From: Pelosinus sp. IPA-1
Lineage (GTDB): Bacteria; Bacillota; Negativicutes; DSM-13327
Length of the DNA stretch: 64,000 nt
Reading direction: 5' to 3'
NCBI RefSeq assembly: GCF_030269905.1
Contig: NZ_BSVC01000006.1
Coordinates: 248,001-312,000 of the forward strand
The notes beneath the pieces were generated by a model. It ran no database searches. It was not told where the DNA came from and saw only the letters and a program-made list of their open reading frames with translations. Positions 42,060 through 50,273 of the stretch are shown one piece after another; positions within the stretch are counted from its first letter, which is position 1, and each line of letters begins with the position of its first letter. The position numbers and the translations under genes are program-made.

Positions 42060-43532
42060 CTATTGAATGGATTTTCGGATGGCCCAAACCAATTTTTCGA
42101 TTTCCGCAAACGTATTATAAAAGGCGATTGAGGGTCTTATTGTGCTTTCTAAACCAAAGCTACGCAGCGAGGGCTGGGCGCAGTGATGTCCAACACGTAA
42201 CGCGATACCTTGGTTGTCTAGAAATTCGGCGATTTTTTCGGAGGGAAAACCTGGCACGACAAAAGACAAGATACCGGCTTTATGGTCTGATGTGCCTACG
42301 AGGCGTAGTTTAGGGATGTTGCCTAAGGCTTCTGTGGCATAGGACAATAGATTTTTTTCATACCTTTCGATTTTACTAAATCCCAGATTGGTGAGGTAGT
42401 CTATAGCAGCCCCTAAACCGACTGCTCCTGAGATATGACCGGTTCCCGCTTCAAATTTGTTAGGGAGGGAGTTGAACGTGGTATTCTCAAAGGTAACGTC
42501 TTTAATCATATTGCCACCGCCTTGCCAAGGTGGCATTTCTTCCAGTAGGTCTTTTTTTCCATATAACACACCAATTCCTGTCGGACCGAACAGTTTATGT
42601 CCGGAAAAGGCATAGAAATCAACCCCCAAATCCTGAACATTAGTTTGGAAATGGGGCAGACCTTGCGCTCCATCGACCAGTACTGGGATGTTGTGGTCAT
42701 GGGCCATATCAATGATGGTTTTGATGGGTATGACTGTTCCTAGGGAGTTGGAAACGTGGGGGATGGCAATCAAACGAGTTTTAGGACTGAGCAGTTTTTC
42801 ATATTCCTCTATAATAAGTTCGGCGTGTTCATTTACGGGAATTACCCGTAATATGGCGTCTTTTTCCTCGCACAATAATTGCCAAGGCACAATGTTGGCA
42901 TGATGGTCCAATATACTGACGATAATTTCATCACCCGGACCAACGATCCTTCGTCCGTAACTTTGGGCTACGAGATTGATGGCTTCCGTAGCACCGCGCA
43001 CGAATACAATTTCATCTGGGGAACTCGCGCCGATCAGATTCATAACTTTTTTTCGAGCCCCTTCATAAGCGTCAGTAGCTCGTTTGGCTAGTGCATGGGC
43101 GCCGCGATGTACATTTGAGTTATCTTGGGAGTAAAACTGAGCAACAGCGGTTATAACGCTTTGCGGTTTTTGGGTTGTGGCAGCATTGTCCAACCAAATT
43201 AGCGGTCGACCGTTTACTTGTTGGTGAAGTGCCGGAAAATCTCTGCGGATAGCCTCAACGTCTATTTCCTGACTAGTAAGTGTCGATGGGGCCGAACTTG
43301 GGGTCAAAAAATAGTAACTTCCAGTTTCATCAAAACTTGCTTGTGAATCGGGTAAGGAGGATGATGCCAATGAATTGCGGATTTCTGTTAGAAAGTTCGG
43401 CTGTGTTAATTGGTGGGAATTGATGCACTGCGTGGGAAAAGCAGTTTGCATACAGCTTTGCTTGGCTAGTTGGTCAATCGGGCTCCAGTTCCAGTGATTT
43501 TTCGCTGATACTAGGCCATCCTCTTTCGTCAT
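42060..43532 (-). CDS. Cysteine desulfurase, probable encapsulin cargo
   Basis: 490 residues from ATG at 43532 with a GGGGGG site; the frame extends further up but has no site. Residues ~1-95 are a low-complexity extension (Ser, Gln, Thr, Pro) without catalytic motifs, the kind that loads cargo into family 2 encapsulins. From residue ~95 a SufS-type enzyme follows (PLIWLDNAATTQKPQ; FYAFSGHKLFGPTGIGVLYG with the PLP Lys; RVGHHCAQPSLRSFG with the active Cys). The shell gene lies 21 bases downstream in the same transcript. Confidence 0.9.
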   Translation of the reverse strand: MTKEDGLVSAKNHWNWSPIDQLAKQSCMQTAFPTQCINSHQLTQPNFLTEIRNSLASSSLPDSQASFDETGSYYFLTPSSAPSTLTSQEIDVEAIRRDFPALHQQVNGRPLIWLDNAATTQKPQSVITAVAQFYSQDNSNVHRGAHALAKRATDAYEGARKKVMNLIGASSPDEIVFVRGATEAINLVAQSYGRRIVGPGDEIIVSILDHHANIVPWQLLCEEKDAILRVIPVNEHAELIIEEYEKLLSPKTRLIAIPHVSNSLGTVIPIKTIIDMAHDHNIPVLVDGAQGLPHFQTNVQDLGVDFYAFSGHKLFGPTGIGVLYGKKDLLEEMPPWQGGGNMIKDVTFENTTFNSLPNKFEAGTGHISGAVGLGAAIDYLTNLGFSKIERYEKNLLSYATEALGNIPKLRLVGTSDHKAGILSFVVPGFPSEKIAEFLDNQGIALRVGHHCAQPSLRSFGLESTIRPSIAFYNTFAEIEKLVWAIRKSIQ

Positions 43533-43648
43533 AAATACCCCCCCTCTGTTGACTGAATGCTGGTATTTGTAGTGTGCTGCAAATGAAGCAAATAAGTATC
43601 TGCATAAATAATATTCGGGCGATTGTAGTATAGAACCAAATTGTGCAA

Positions 43649-43701
43649 ACAAATGAGAAGATGTGGCAATTTTGTACAAATTGTCGCATCTTCTCATTTG
43701 T
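43649..43701. promoter_or_regulatory. 53-bp near-perfect palindrome upstream of encapsulin operon
   Basis: ACAAATGAGAAGATG at the left and CATCTTCTCATTTGT at the right are exact complements, and the inner GCAATTTTGTACAAATTG continues the symmetry with two mismatches. It lies about 120-170 bases before the operon start. It could be an operator for a dimeric or tetrameric regulator, or form a long RNA hairpin. Confidence 0.75.
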
Positions 43702-43792
43702 TTTATTGTTGAGATTGTAAAACTAAATCTTCTTAAAGGGCTTGCCTATTGGAATGGAAAAGTTGGTGTTTTGGAAGATTATAAACCAAAAG

Positions 43793-43812
43793 GCCAGGCA
43801 TAAGCCTGGCTA
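43793..43812. terminator. Small hairpin
   Basis: GCCAGGC-ATAA-GCCTGGC. No strong T run; may terminate transcripts weakly. Confidence 0.45.
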
Positions 43813-43918
43813 GTAATAGAGATGAAAACGTTTTAAATAGGGTAGCCCTAATTTACCTATAGAAACATCTACTATACATAATATGATCAATGGTAAGTAA
43901 AGGTGATTGGGTGGTTAA

Positions 43919-43960
43919 AAGGCCCTCTAAAAAGAGAGCTAAGACCAGAAGGGGAGTATT
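43919..43960. repeat. Hairpin repeat shared with 48523
   Basis: GGCCCTCTaaaaAGAGAGCT followed by a purine-rich tail ending GGGGAG; a close relative lies at 48523-48562. On the minus strand both look like terminators with T runs. Confidence 0.5.
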
Positions 43961-44110
43961 GAGAAGTAGTATCTGGGGTGGCAGAGATAAAAGTCCAAAA
44001 AACCACCTGTAATTGCATATATTTTTAAAATTAGAGGATAATATTGTCTTTTATTGAATAAGATGGAAGTATATTTTGAATTTTCGGAAAAATACGAAGG
44101 GGGGGTGGTT

Positions 44111-44293
44111 GTGATAGAAACTACCACTAAAATATTTAGTAAGGATGGAACTGCAGCAATTGTTATATCCGATGATAGATTTCTTTTCTTAAATTTAAAA
44201 ACAAAACAAGGTAAAACAATTGGTACAACAAGAAAGGAGGCAATGGAACAATTACGGAATATGGGTAAAATTGACGATTTCCCCAATATATGA
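44111..44293 (+). CDS. Small hypothetical protein
   Basis: 60 residues from GTG 44111, with AAGGGGGGGTGG upstream; longer frames from 44054 or 44063 lack a good site. It has strands and a final helix (IETTTKIFSKDGTAAIVISD, then TRKEAMEQLRNMGK). A hairpin terminator follows immediately. Function unknown. Confidence 0.55.
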   Translation: MIETTTKIFSKDGTAAIVISDDRFLFLNLKTKQGKTIGTTRKEAMEQLRNMGKIDDFPNI

Positions 44294-44297
44294 GGCT

Positions 44298-44320
44298 AAG
44301 CATCCTTCGAGGGTGCTTTT
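44298..44320 (+). terminator. Terminator
   Basis: AGCATCC-TTCG-AGGGTGCT then TTTC. Confidence 0.75.
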
Positions 44321-44337
44321 CTTATGAAAAAGAGATA

Positions 44338-44363
44338 AACCACGCTTTGGCGAAGCGTGGTTG
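44338..44363 (-). terminator. Terminator repeat of micro-protein copy 3
   Basis: On minus CCACGCTTCGCCAAAGCGTGG then TTTATC; same element as at 31718, 40183 and 49757. Confidence 0.75.
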
Positions 44364-44401
44364 GCAAGAGGTTGGGGATTTAGTGGATTAGTTTATAAAA
44401 C

Positions 44402-44521
44402 TTAACAACTAGAGGAAGAGTCATCGCAGCCGCAGAATAATAACAAGAGGATAATTATAATAATAATACAACTGGAACCACCGAAACCATTACGACCGCC
44501 TCCGAAACCACCGAAGCCCAT
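44402..44521 (-). CDS. Gly-rich/poly-Ile/Cys micro-protein, copy 3
   Basis: 39 residues with a GGGGGAAT site. GFGGFGGGRNGFGGSSC, six Ile with four Leu, then CGCDDSSSSC. Nearest in sequence to copies 1 and 4. The conserved promoter block lies upstream (44550-44577). Confidence 0.75.
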   Translation of the reverse strand: MGFGGFGGGRNGFGGSSCIIIIIILLLLFCGCDDSSSSC

Positions 44522-44549
44522 AAGTATTCCCCCCTTTTATTTATAACAC

Positions 44550-44577
44550 ATTGTATGTTAGTAAAATGCAGGAGGTG
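44550..44577 (-). promoter_or_regulatory. Sporulation-type promoter of micro-protein copy 3
   Basis: On minus: CACC, 16 bases, CATACAAT, an exact match to the usual sporulation -10 CATACAAT. Confidence 0.6.
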
Positions 44578-44721
44578 AGTACTTTTAATATTTAGTTAAT
44601 AAAAAGGTTCTTAAAAACAGAAAAAAGCTAGTTGAAGCGCTTTAATCAACTGAGCTATAACCAAATATAAAATAGGCCAGAGACATTTACTTGTCTTTGG
44701 CCTTATTTTATGACTACTTGT

Positions 44722-45618
44722 TCAGATTGATAACTTTGCTATTTTTAAAGCGCTTTCCATGCTTTTAGTCGATGCGATAAAACCTGCTTTGTGGCAAAAT
44801 ATGGCATCATCTATTTTAACTATGGAATTTATTTCTTCACTTGATTTGCCTTTAATAGATTCTAATAGATCTTTTCTTGCTTCGAAAGTATCAACAGTTT
44901 TCTTTACAGTCTGAATCTTATAATCGGTATTATTATCATCTGGAGAAATAACGAACAATACCTCATTATTTATATCTATTTTAAGTAATTGTTGGAGCCA
45001 GGGGCATCCGTTTTCTAAGACCATTATTTCCTTAATCGTTCTATTTTGAAAGGCCTCATTTACTATGGTCCTTGCTTTTATAACAGAAACTTGTTTACTT
45101 ATTATTCTTTTTAAAACCTCAGTAGCATAGTGAACAGCTTCTTCAAATGCCTCATCTTTGGAATCATTTGAATCCCACGTAGGATTAAAACTTTGGATAA
45201 TATCACTTATTGAAGTTACTTTAATTTCTGATTTTATATCTATGCCATTATCTGTAGCGTCAATTCCCTGGACTAAAGTTTTATCAACATAATCAAAAAT
45301 TGAACTTATATCATTTTCTTCTAATTGAGAATTAAACTTTTGTATTACTCTTGAACCAAATTCTCTCCAGATTAGGCCACAAGAGGCATACGGAATATTA
45401 TTTTCTCTTATTTCTTTATTTATTTGGTGATGGTCGAATTCTCCCAAGGATATATCATAAACCAGATCTATTTCTTTTAGTATGTTTTCGTCTCTTGTTC
45501 TTGTTACCTTTATATCCCCTAGCAGTAACCGAAGTATAGCGGTAGCCATAACATCGTCTGCATGGAATTTTCCGCTGTGTGTTCCTAAAGTTTTAATATT
45601 CTTTTCATTAATCATCAT
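44722..45618 (-). CDS. MYG1-family metal-dependent hydrolase/exonuclease
   Basis: 298 residues, normal for MYG1 (UPF0160). The N-terminal DHH-like metal motifs are GTHSGKFHADDVMAT and LGEFDHHQ; the C-terminal part has NGCPWLQQLL and AIFCHKAGFIASTKS. Eukaryotic MYG1 is a 3'-5' RNA exonuclease; the bacterial role is not known. It appears to be a single gene. ATG at 45618 or 45615. Confidence 0.85.
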   Translation of the reverse strand: MMINEKNIKTLGTHSGKFHADDVMATAILRLLLGDIKVTRTRDENILKEIDLVYDISLGEFDHHQINKEIRENNIPYASCGLIWREFGSRVIQKFNSQLEENDISSIFDYVDKTLVQGIDATDNGIDIKSEIKVTSISDIIQSFNPTWDSNDSKDEAFEEAVHYATEVLKRIISKQVSVIKARTIVNEAFQNRTIKEIMVLENGCPWLQQLLKIDINNEVLFVISPDDNNTDYKIQTVKKTVDTFEARKDLLESIKGKSSEEINSIVKIDDAIFCHKAGFIASTKSMESALKIAKLSI

Positions 45619-45902
45619 TTACCCTTTCCTATTCGAACTATTTATTATCATTCATATTTATATTATAAATATAGTATAGCATTGTTTAGGAAAATCTTAT
45701 TCAATAACATGAATTTAAGTAAGTTTTCTAATAGTGATTTGACATAGTTTTTAGACGTTGTGAGCCTTGTAGTGTTTTTATTTTGAATATTTATAATTCC
45801 CATAATAGTGTTTTTTGACGAAATAAACTTTTAAATTTACAGTTATTGTAAAATGGTGTATATTAATGATAGACTAGTAGTTAATGGAAGGGAATGATTA
45901 TA

Positions 45903-46079
45903 ATGGCAAATACATATTATCATAATGGATATTGTGAACCAACAGATAAAGAAAGTAATACCTTGGTTAGTGATATAGTTATAATTGGTGGTTATGTTTT
46001 ATCCATGATAGCTTTCACAGCTATAATATGGTATGGAGCTTCTATAGGAATTTATGTAGATCCTACGTCTATTTCCTAG
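45903..46079 (+). CDS. Small membrane protein
   Basis: 58 residues from ATG 45903 (GGAAGGGA 9 bases upstream). A polar N-terminus with Tyr/His/Asn (ANTYYHNGYCEPTDKES) precedes one membrane helix (IVIIGGYVLSMIAFTAIIWYG). The gene seems to stand alone. Function unknown. Confidence 0.55.
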   Translation: MANTYYHNGYCEPTDKESNTLVSDIVIIGGYVLSMIAFTAIIWYGASIGIYVDPTSIS

Positions 46080-46120
46080 TAATTGAGGGTTTGAAAGAAC
46101 TAACTTTAGGAGAGATAATT

Positions 46121-46210
46121 ATGACAAGGTTAAAGAAAATAGGTGCGTTTATCGTAAGGCAATTTGCAAGGCGGGGCGAATTTATACAAAAAACATGGTT
46201 TTATGAATAG
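46121..46210 (+). CDS. Possible 29-residue basic peptide
   Basis: ATG 46121 with TTAGGAGAG upstream. The peptide (TRLKKIGAFIVRQFARRGEF) is basic and amphipathic, with Trp and Phe near the end. It follows the small membrane protein gene by 41 bases. Might be a small membrane-active peptide; weak evidence. Confidence 0.4.
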   Translation: MTRLKKIGAFIVRQFARRGEFIQKTWFYE

Positions 46211-46292
46211 CGAATCCATTGATATATGTCAGAAGTTTTGAAACCATATATAAGAAACGCACTCCTACGACAGGATATTTTTTGTGCAATTA

Positions 46293-46326
46293 ATCCCGTC
46301 TTACTTTGGTAAGATGGTGTTTTTTA
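46293..46326 (+). terminator. Terminator of the shared hairpin family
   Basis: TCCCGTCTTAC-TTTG-GTAAGATGGTG then six T. Confidence 0.7.
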
Positions 46327-46637
46327 TTTAAATGGAAAGTGAGAAAATAAAGCGGACATTGTATCGTAATGATTTTAGCAAATATGCAATAGAATGCAAT
46401 GGCATCCGCCTAACTTATTATATATAAATATGCACACTACACGGCCTAGTAAGCCCTGTAGTATTTTTTTTATTCTTTAACCATATATTGATGTTCGTAT
46501 TATTTAATGGGTAACTTCTTTTTTCGTATCGAAAAATAGCAAGAATAAGATGCAATGCGGGCATAGAATAAAGTACCCTCATAATAAGATGTATTGTATG
46601 AAACAGGGTTTAAATATCTATATGAGGGGGGAGTTGA
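46327..46637. other. Intergenic stretch before symporter
   Basis: No gene. CTACA-CGG and CCC-TGTAG form a hairpin followed by eight T at 46437-46470, another terminator. The remainder is AT-rich and holds the symporter's promoter, which I cannot place precisely. Confidence 0.5.
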
Positions 46638-48077
46638 ATGGGGTATATATGGGCTATTATTATAGTTTATATGTTATCGATGGTTGGCATTGGGATTTAT
46701 GCTGGGCGTAAACAGGTTAAGGGAGCAGAAGATTACTTATTAGCTGGACGGCGTCTCGGTCCGATTATGTTTGCAGGAACACTAGCAGCAACTGAAATTG
46801 GCGGAGGTAGCACCATTGGTGTTGCTGCGAAGGCTTATGGGAATTGGGGGTTATCTGCAGGGTGGTATGTTATAACAGCAGGTATTAGCATCCTGCTTGT
46901 ATCTTTTATTGCACCTTATCTTCGAAGGGCTATGGCTACTACAGTATCTGAAATTATAGGTCGTCGCTTTGGTAAAAATGCTTATTTAATTTCTAGCATT
47001 CTCTCTGTTGTCTCTTTGGTGACATTGGGTGGTGTACAAATTACGGCGACTGCCACGATATTAAGTGTATTATTAGTCACGGACTTAAATTTAGCTATTT
47101 TAGTTTCAGGAGCAATTGTAACTTTTTATACGATGGTAGGTGGAATGTGGTCTGTCACTTTAACTGATTTTGTTCAATTTTTCTTTATTATGTTTGGTTT
47201 TGCATTTGCAATTCCCTTTGCTCTTGATAGTGTAGGAGGGTGGTCTTATGTTGTTGCGAATTTACCACCAGAACAGCTTAGTTTTACAAAAGTAGGTTGG
47301 CAAACGATCGTTGGTTTGACTGTAATGTACTATATGACTTTTTCTACAGGACAAGAAGCGGTACAACGCTATTTTTCCGCAAAGGATGAGAAGACAGCGG
47401 TAGTTGGTTCAGTAATGTGTGGTTTTTTAATGGTATTATATTCGTTTGTTCCAGCGATTTTAGGACTTATTGCATTGGTAACATTTCCGAATATTAATGC
47501 GAATAATGCGTTAGCAACAGTAGCTGTAGAGTTGACACCACCTTGGGTTGCTGGTATTGTATTGGCCGCAGTAATGTCGGCAACCTTGTCTTCGGCTTCG
47601 GGAGATTTTCTTGGCGCAGCAACAGTATTTACAAAAGATATTTGGCAACAGTACTTTAATTCAAAACTAAGTGACAAAGAAATTATGAAAATTACGAGAT
47701 TAACAGTATTAATATCAGGAATTATTGGAATTGGCTTATCTCTTATGTCTCAGACAATTATTCCAATGCTGGTGTTTGCTTTTACGATGCGTTCAGCAGG
47801 GCCATTTGCTGCCTTTATTCTAGGGCTTATTTGGGAAAGAGCCACAAAGAATGCTGGACTTGCTTCTATAATAGTTGGTAGTGTTGTTGGTGCATACTGG
47901 CAATATCTTAAGGAACCATATGGCATTATGGCGATTATAGCAGGTTCTCTAGCTGGCTCAGTAGCTTTTGCAGTAACTACCTGGATTGAGCAGAATATGG
48001 GACGGCCTCCTGCTCCTCCGGCTATTTCTGAGGACATTAAAAGAAAGTATACGAAAGAAAATAAAATTTGGGATTAA
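46638..48077 (+). CDS. Sodium:solute symporter
   Basis: 479 residues, about 13 membrane helices, with GAGGGGGGAG upstream. KQVKGAEDYLLAGRRLGPIMFAGTLAATEIGGGSTIG is the usual beginning of the SSS family, and GEAVQRYFSAKDEKTA-like TGQEAVQRYFSAKDEKTA follows. The sodium-binding helices are thus present. The substrate cannot be told from sequence; pantothenate/proline-type relatives exist. Single gene with terminator. Confidence 0.9.
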   Translation: MGYIWAIIIVYMLSMVGIGIYAGRKQVKGAEDYLLAGRRLGPIMFAGTLAATEIGGGSTIGVAAKAYGNWGLSAGWYVITAGISILLVSFIAPYLRRAMATTVSEIIGRRFGKNAYLISSILSVVSLVTLGGVQITATATILSVLLVTDLNLAILVSGAIVTFYTMVGGMWSVTLTDFVQFFFIMFGFAFAIPFALDSVGGWSYVVANLPPEQLSFTKVGWQTIVGLTVMYYMTFSTGQEAVQRYFSAKDEKTAVVGSVMCGFLMVLYSFVPAILGLIALVTFPNINANNALATVAVELTPPWVAGIVLAAVMSATLSSASGDFLGAATVFTKDIWQQYFNSKLSDKEIMKITRLTVLISGIIGIGLSLMSQTIIPMLVFAFTMRSAGPFAAFILGLIWERATKNAGLASIIVGSVVGAYWQYLKEPYGIMAIIAGSLAGSVAFAVTTWIEQNMGRPPAPPAISEDIKRKYTKENKIWD

Positions 48078-48087
48078 ATCAGAAAAA

Positions 48088-48125
48088 ACCAGCAAGCAAA
48101 TTTGAATTTACTTGCTGATTTCGAA
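48088..48125. terminator. Hairpin between convergent genes
   Basis: CAGCAAG and CTTGCTG, with extra pairs AAATT/AATTT inside, between the symporter and the convergent small gene. Confidence 0.6.
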
Positions 48126-48132
48126 ATAGAAT

Positions 48133-48279
48133 TTATTGATTTACGGGTCTGCTTGATTTTATTACAACGGATAAAGCCATTGAAGCTACTTTTTTAGAAT
48201 CACTCGATGATGCTCCAAAATTTTTGGCTATGCTTCTAATTTCATTTTTAAACTTTTCCTCATCAAAATCAATAATCAT
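48133..48279 (-). CDS. 48-residue hypothetical protein
   Basis: ATG at 48279 has GAAAGGGGGTGAC upstream, a very good site. The product is helical and mixed charged (IIDFDEEKFKNEIRSIAKNF, then SSDSKKVASMALSVV). No membrane segment. Function unknown. Confidence 0.55.
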   Translation of the reverse strand: MIIDFDEEKFKNEIRSIAKNFGASSSDSKKVASMALSVVIKSSRPVNQ

Positions 48280-48700
48280 AATGTCACCCCCTTTCGAGGT
48301 GAAATTTGGATCAGTATAATTGAGCAGTGCTCTTTATTTAAGATATGCGTATTTAACATAAGAGGTGAACTGAATGATTTGTGCTAGATGAGGCAAGTCA
48401 TCGACGTTAATAATGCGCAGTGAATTGATCACACCAAAGACATAACTAGGAAGACTAATGCCGGCATCACGAATAAGACTAAGAAACAAGAGTCTGCCTT
48501 ATCTAAAAAGGCATGAAAAAAGGCTCTCTAGAAGAGAGCTGAGAGAAGAATGGGAGAGATGTGTCAACGACGTGAGTATGCGTCAACATAATTATCCCCG
48601 ATAAATAAGAGTTGTATACATAAAGGAGGAAGGAGGATAAAAAATATTAGAAAGTGATTTGCTGCAGCAGATCACTGTTTCATAATAAACTAGAAAATAG
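48280..48700. other. Intergenic stretch with two minus-strand terminators
   Basis: No convincing gene. GGCTCTCT-AGA-AGAGAGCT at 48523-48543 looks like a minus-strand terminator with six T, and AGTGATTTGCTGCAGCAGATCACT at 48653-48676 another one for the exported protein gene at 48701. Confidence 0.55.
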
Positions 48701-49192
48701 TTAAAATAGAAACTCAAAGGTGGACATAATCTGATCAAAGCTTTTCTGATCTTCATCTAGTTGGCTGAGGTTACCGTCACCCTCTACCCTAACAATAACC
48801 CCTTTTTTGTAGAAAAGGTAGCTAACTTTATATACCGATTTATTATTATCAACAGTTATAAAGCGTATGGCTTTGCGGTTGTCAACCATTATGATGTGCT
48901 TAGCTTCTAACTTACCTGCGTTTTCAATAAGAAAGTTTGCAAATCTGTCTATCTCTTCCTCACTAGGTTCTATTTCAGTATATCCAAGAGAAATATAAAC
49001 TTTAATCGTGGAACTACTGGGTGAAGTTGCCCCAAATAAAGTTCCATGAAAGTTGCTGATTTGCCAGTCGTTGGGCAATGTGATGCGAAATGTATTGTGG
49101 AATCGATCCTCATACACACTTCCCTCGGACGCAAAGGTGCAATTTGTCATAAATACAATAAACAATATAACAAATAATAATATACGTTTCAA
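48701..49192 (-). CDS. Exported hypothetical protein
   Basis: 163 residues from TTG at 49192, with TAGGGGGG 6 bases upstream; the longer frame lacks a site. A signal peptide (residues ~1-25, ends TFASE) is followed by a mixed fold with FRITLPNDWQISNFHG and a C-terminal FDQIMSTFEF. The 'LPxDWxI' style resembles PsbP/DcrB-like exported proteins. Function unknown. Confidence 0.65.
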   Translation of the reverse strand: MKRILLFVILFIVFMTNCTFASEGSVYEDRFHNTFRITLPNDWQISNFHGTLFGATSPSSSTIKVYISLGYTEIEPSEEEIDRFANFLIENAGKLEAKHIIMVDNRKAIRFITVDNNKSVYKVSYLFYKKGVIVRVEGDGNLSQLDEDQKSFDQIMSTFEFLF

Positions 49193-49547
49193 ATGAAGCC
49201 CCCCTATTTCGGCACGTTGCAGAAAGATTTTATTAAAGTAAATACGTTCCCCTTTCGCTAAGGGATTTTCCACATTCCACCAATATATCGGTAAATGTTT
49301 GCTATTTCTTAAGTTTGAGTGACCTTGATAATGAAGGCGGGCGTATAACAATGACCTAAATGGAACAATAGAAGCAATTAGTAACTTTTAATTTAATTCT
49401 AGGTAATGATGCATATTAAATGATAGAAACCGCTTACAAATGTAGGCGGTTTTTATTGTTACAATTTGTATTAATTTGAACAAAGGAAATAATTACATTT
49501 TATCCAATATATGTAAAATATAAAAAGGATGAAATGGATGTGGATGA
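49193..49547. other. Intergenic stretch
   Basis: No gene seen. AACCGCTTAC and GTAGGCGGTT form a hairpin with TTTTT at 49430-49457. Confidence 0.5.
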
Positions 49548-49715
49548 ATGACTTCTCCAGTAACTCGAATAACGCCTATTTATAAAACTGAATTGAGAAA
49601 GCAACCCTATCAAAATATATATTTACCAAATAGGAAACCGAAGGAAATTTCTAAAGAAGTATTAAATAAAGAAATATGTAAGGAATTAGGTTCTAAAATT
49701 TCAGTGAGAATTTAA
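49548..49715 (+). CDS. 55-residue hypothetical protein
   Basis: ATG 49548 with only a weak site (GGATGTGGATG). Basic, with KTELRKQPYQNIYLPNRKPKE and an acidic/basic helix. It resembles no known family to me. A clear terminator directly after the stop supports a real transcript. Confidence 0.45.
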   Translation: MTSPVTRITPIYKTELRKQPYQNIYLPNRKPKEISKEVLNKEICKELGSKISVRI

Positions 49716-49719
49716 GGTT

Positions 49720-49746
49720 TTAGCGTCCTATAGGACGCTTTTTTTA
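49720..49746 (+). terminator. Terminator
   Basis: AGCGTCC-TATA-GGACGCT then seven T. Confidence 0.88.
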
Positions 49747-49756
49747 TGCAAAAAAC

Positions 49757-49785
49757 AAACCACGCTTTGGTAAAGCGTGGTTGCA
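49757..49785 (-). terminator. Terminator repeat of micro-protein copy 4
   Basis: On minus CCACGCTTTACCAAAGCGTGG then TTTG; same element as for the other copies. Confidence 0.75.
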
Positions 49786-49819
49786 AGAGGTTGGGGATTT
49801 AGTGATTAATCTAGAACAA

Positions 49820-49939
49820 TTAGCAACTAGAGAAAGAGTCTTCACCGCCACAACATAAGAATAAGAGGATAATAATAATAATAATAATACAGCCGGAACC
49901 GCCAAAGCCGTTGCGACCGCCTCCAAAGCCTAAACCCAT
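49820..49939 (-). CDS. Gly-rich/poly-Ile/Cys micro-protein, copy 4
   Basis: 39 residues from ATG at 49939 with AAAGGAGG upstream; a longer frame to 50002 runs over the promoter. GLGFGGGRNGFGGSGC, seven Ile and LLFL, then CCGGEDSFSSC. The tail GEDSFSSC is identical to that of copy 1. Confidence 0.78.
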   Translation of the reverse strand: MGLGFGGGRNGFGGSGCIIIIIIILLFLCCGGEDSFSSC

Positions 49940-49968
49940 AAGTATTCCTCCTTTATCTTTACTCATAT

Positions 49969-49995
49969 ATTGTATGTAGTTAAATGCAGAAGGTG
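49969..49995 (-). promoter_or_regulatory. Sporulation-type promoter of micro-protein copy 4
   Basis: On minus: CACC, 15 bases, CATACAAT. Confidence 0.6.
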
Positions 49996-50273
49996 AATAC
50001 AATGTACCTTAATAATTAATTTAATATAGTTTTAAGTAAGCCATTGGATGAAAGAATTAACAGTGGCTATTTCTAGTTAAAATTCCATGAAAAATAGAAT
50101 TTGGTGAGGTAGTTTAGTTCACTAACATGTGAAACTGGTATAATAGAAATAGTAGAAGTAGACACTAAAAAAGGCTGCCTCTCGTAGATAAATAAAGTAG
50201 ATAACGAAAAGTCGTAGAATCGTTATGATTTTAGCTAAGATATACAAAGAAAAAAGGCGAAGGAGATACGACG
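49996..50273. other. Region upstream of selO
   Basis: No gene. Its first part repeats the DNA upstream of copies 1 and 2 (TAATTTAATATAGTTTTAAG). The selO promoter lies here but is not clear. Confidence 0.45.

Noticed and set aside
48541-48640. Small minus-strand frame beginning ATGTTGACG near 48600
   Set aside because: It reads into the terminator hairpin and has no plausible protein pattern.
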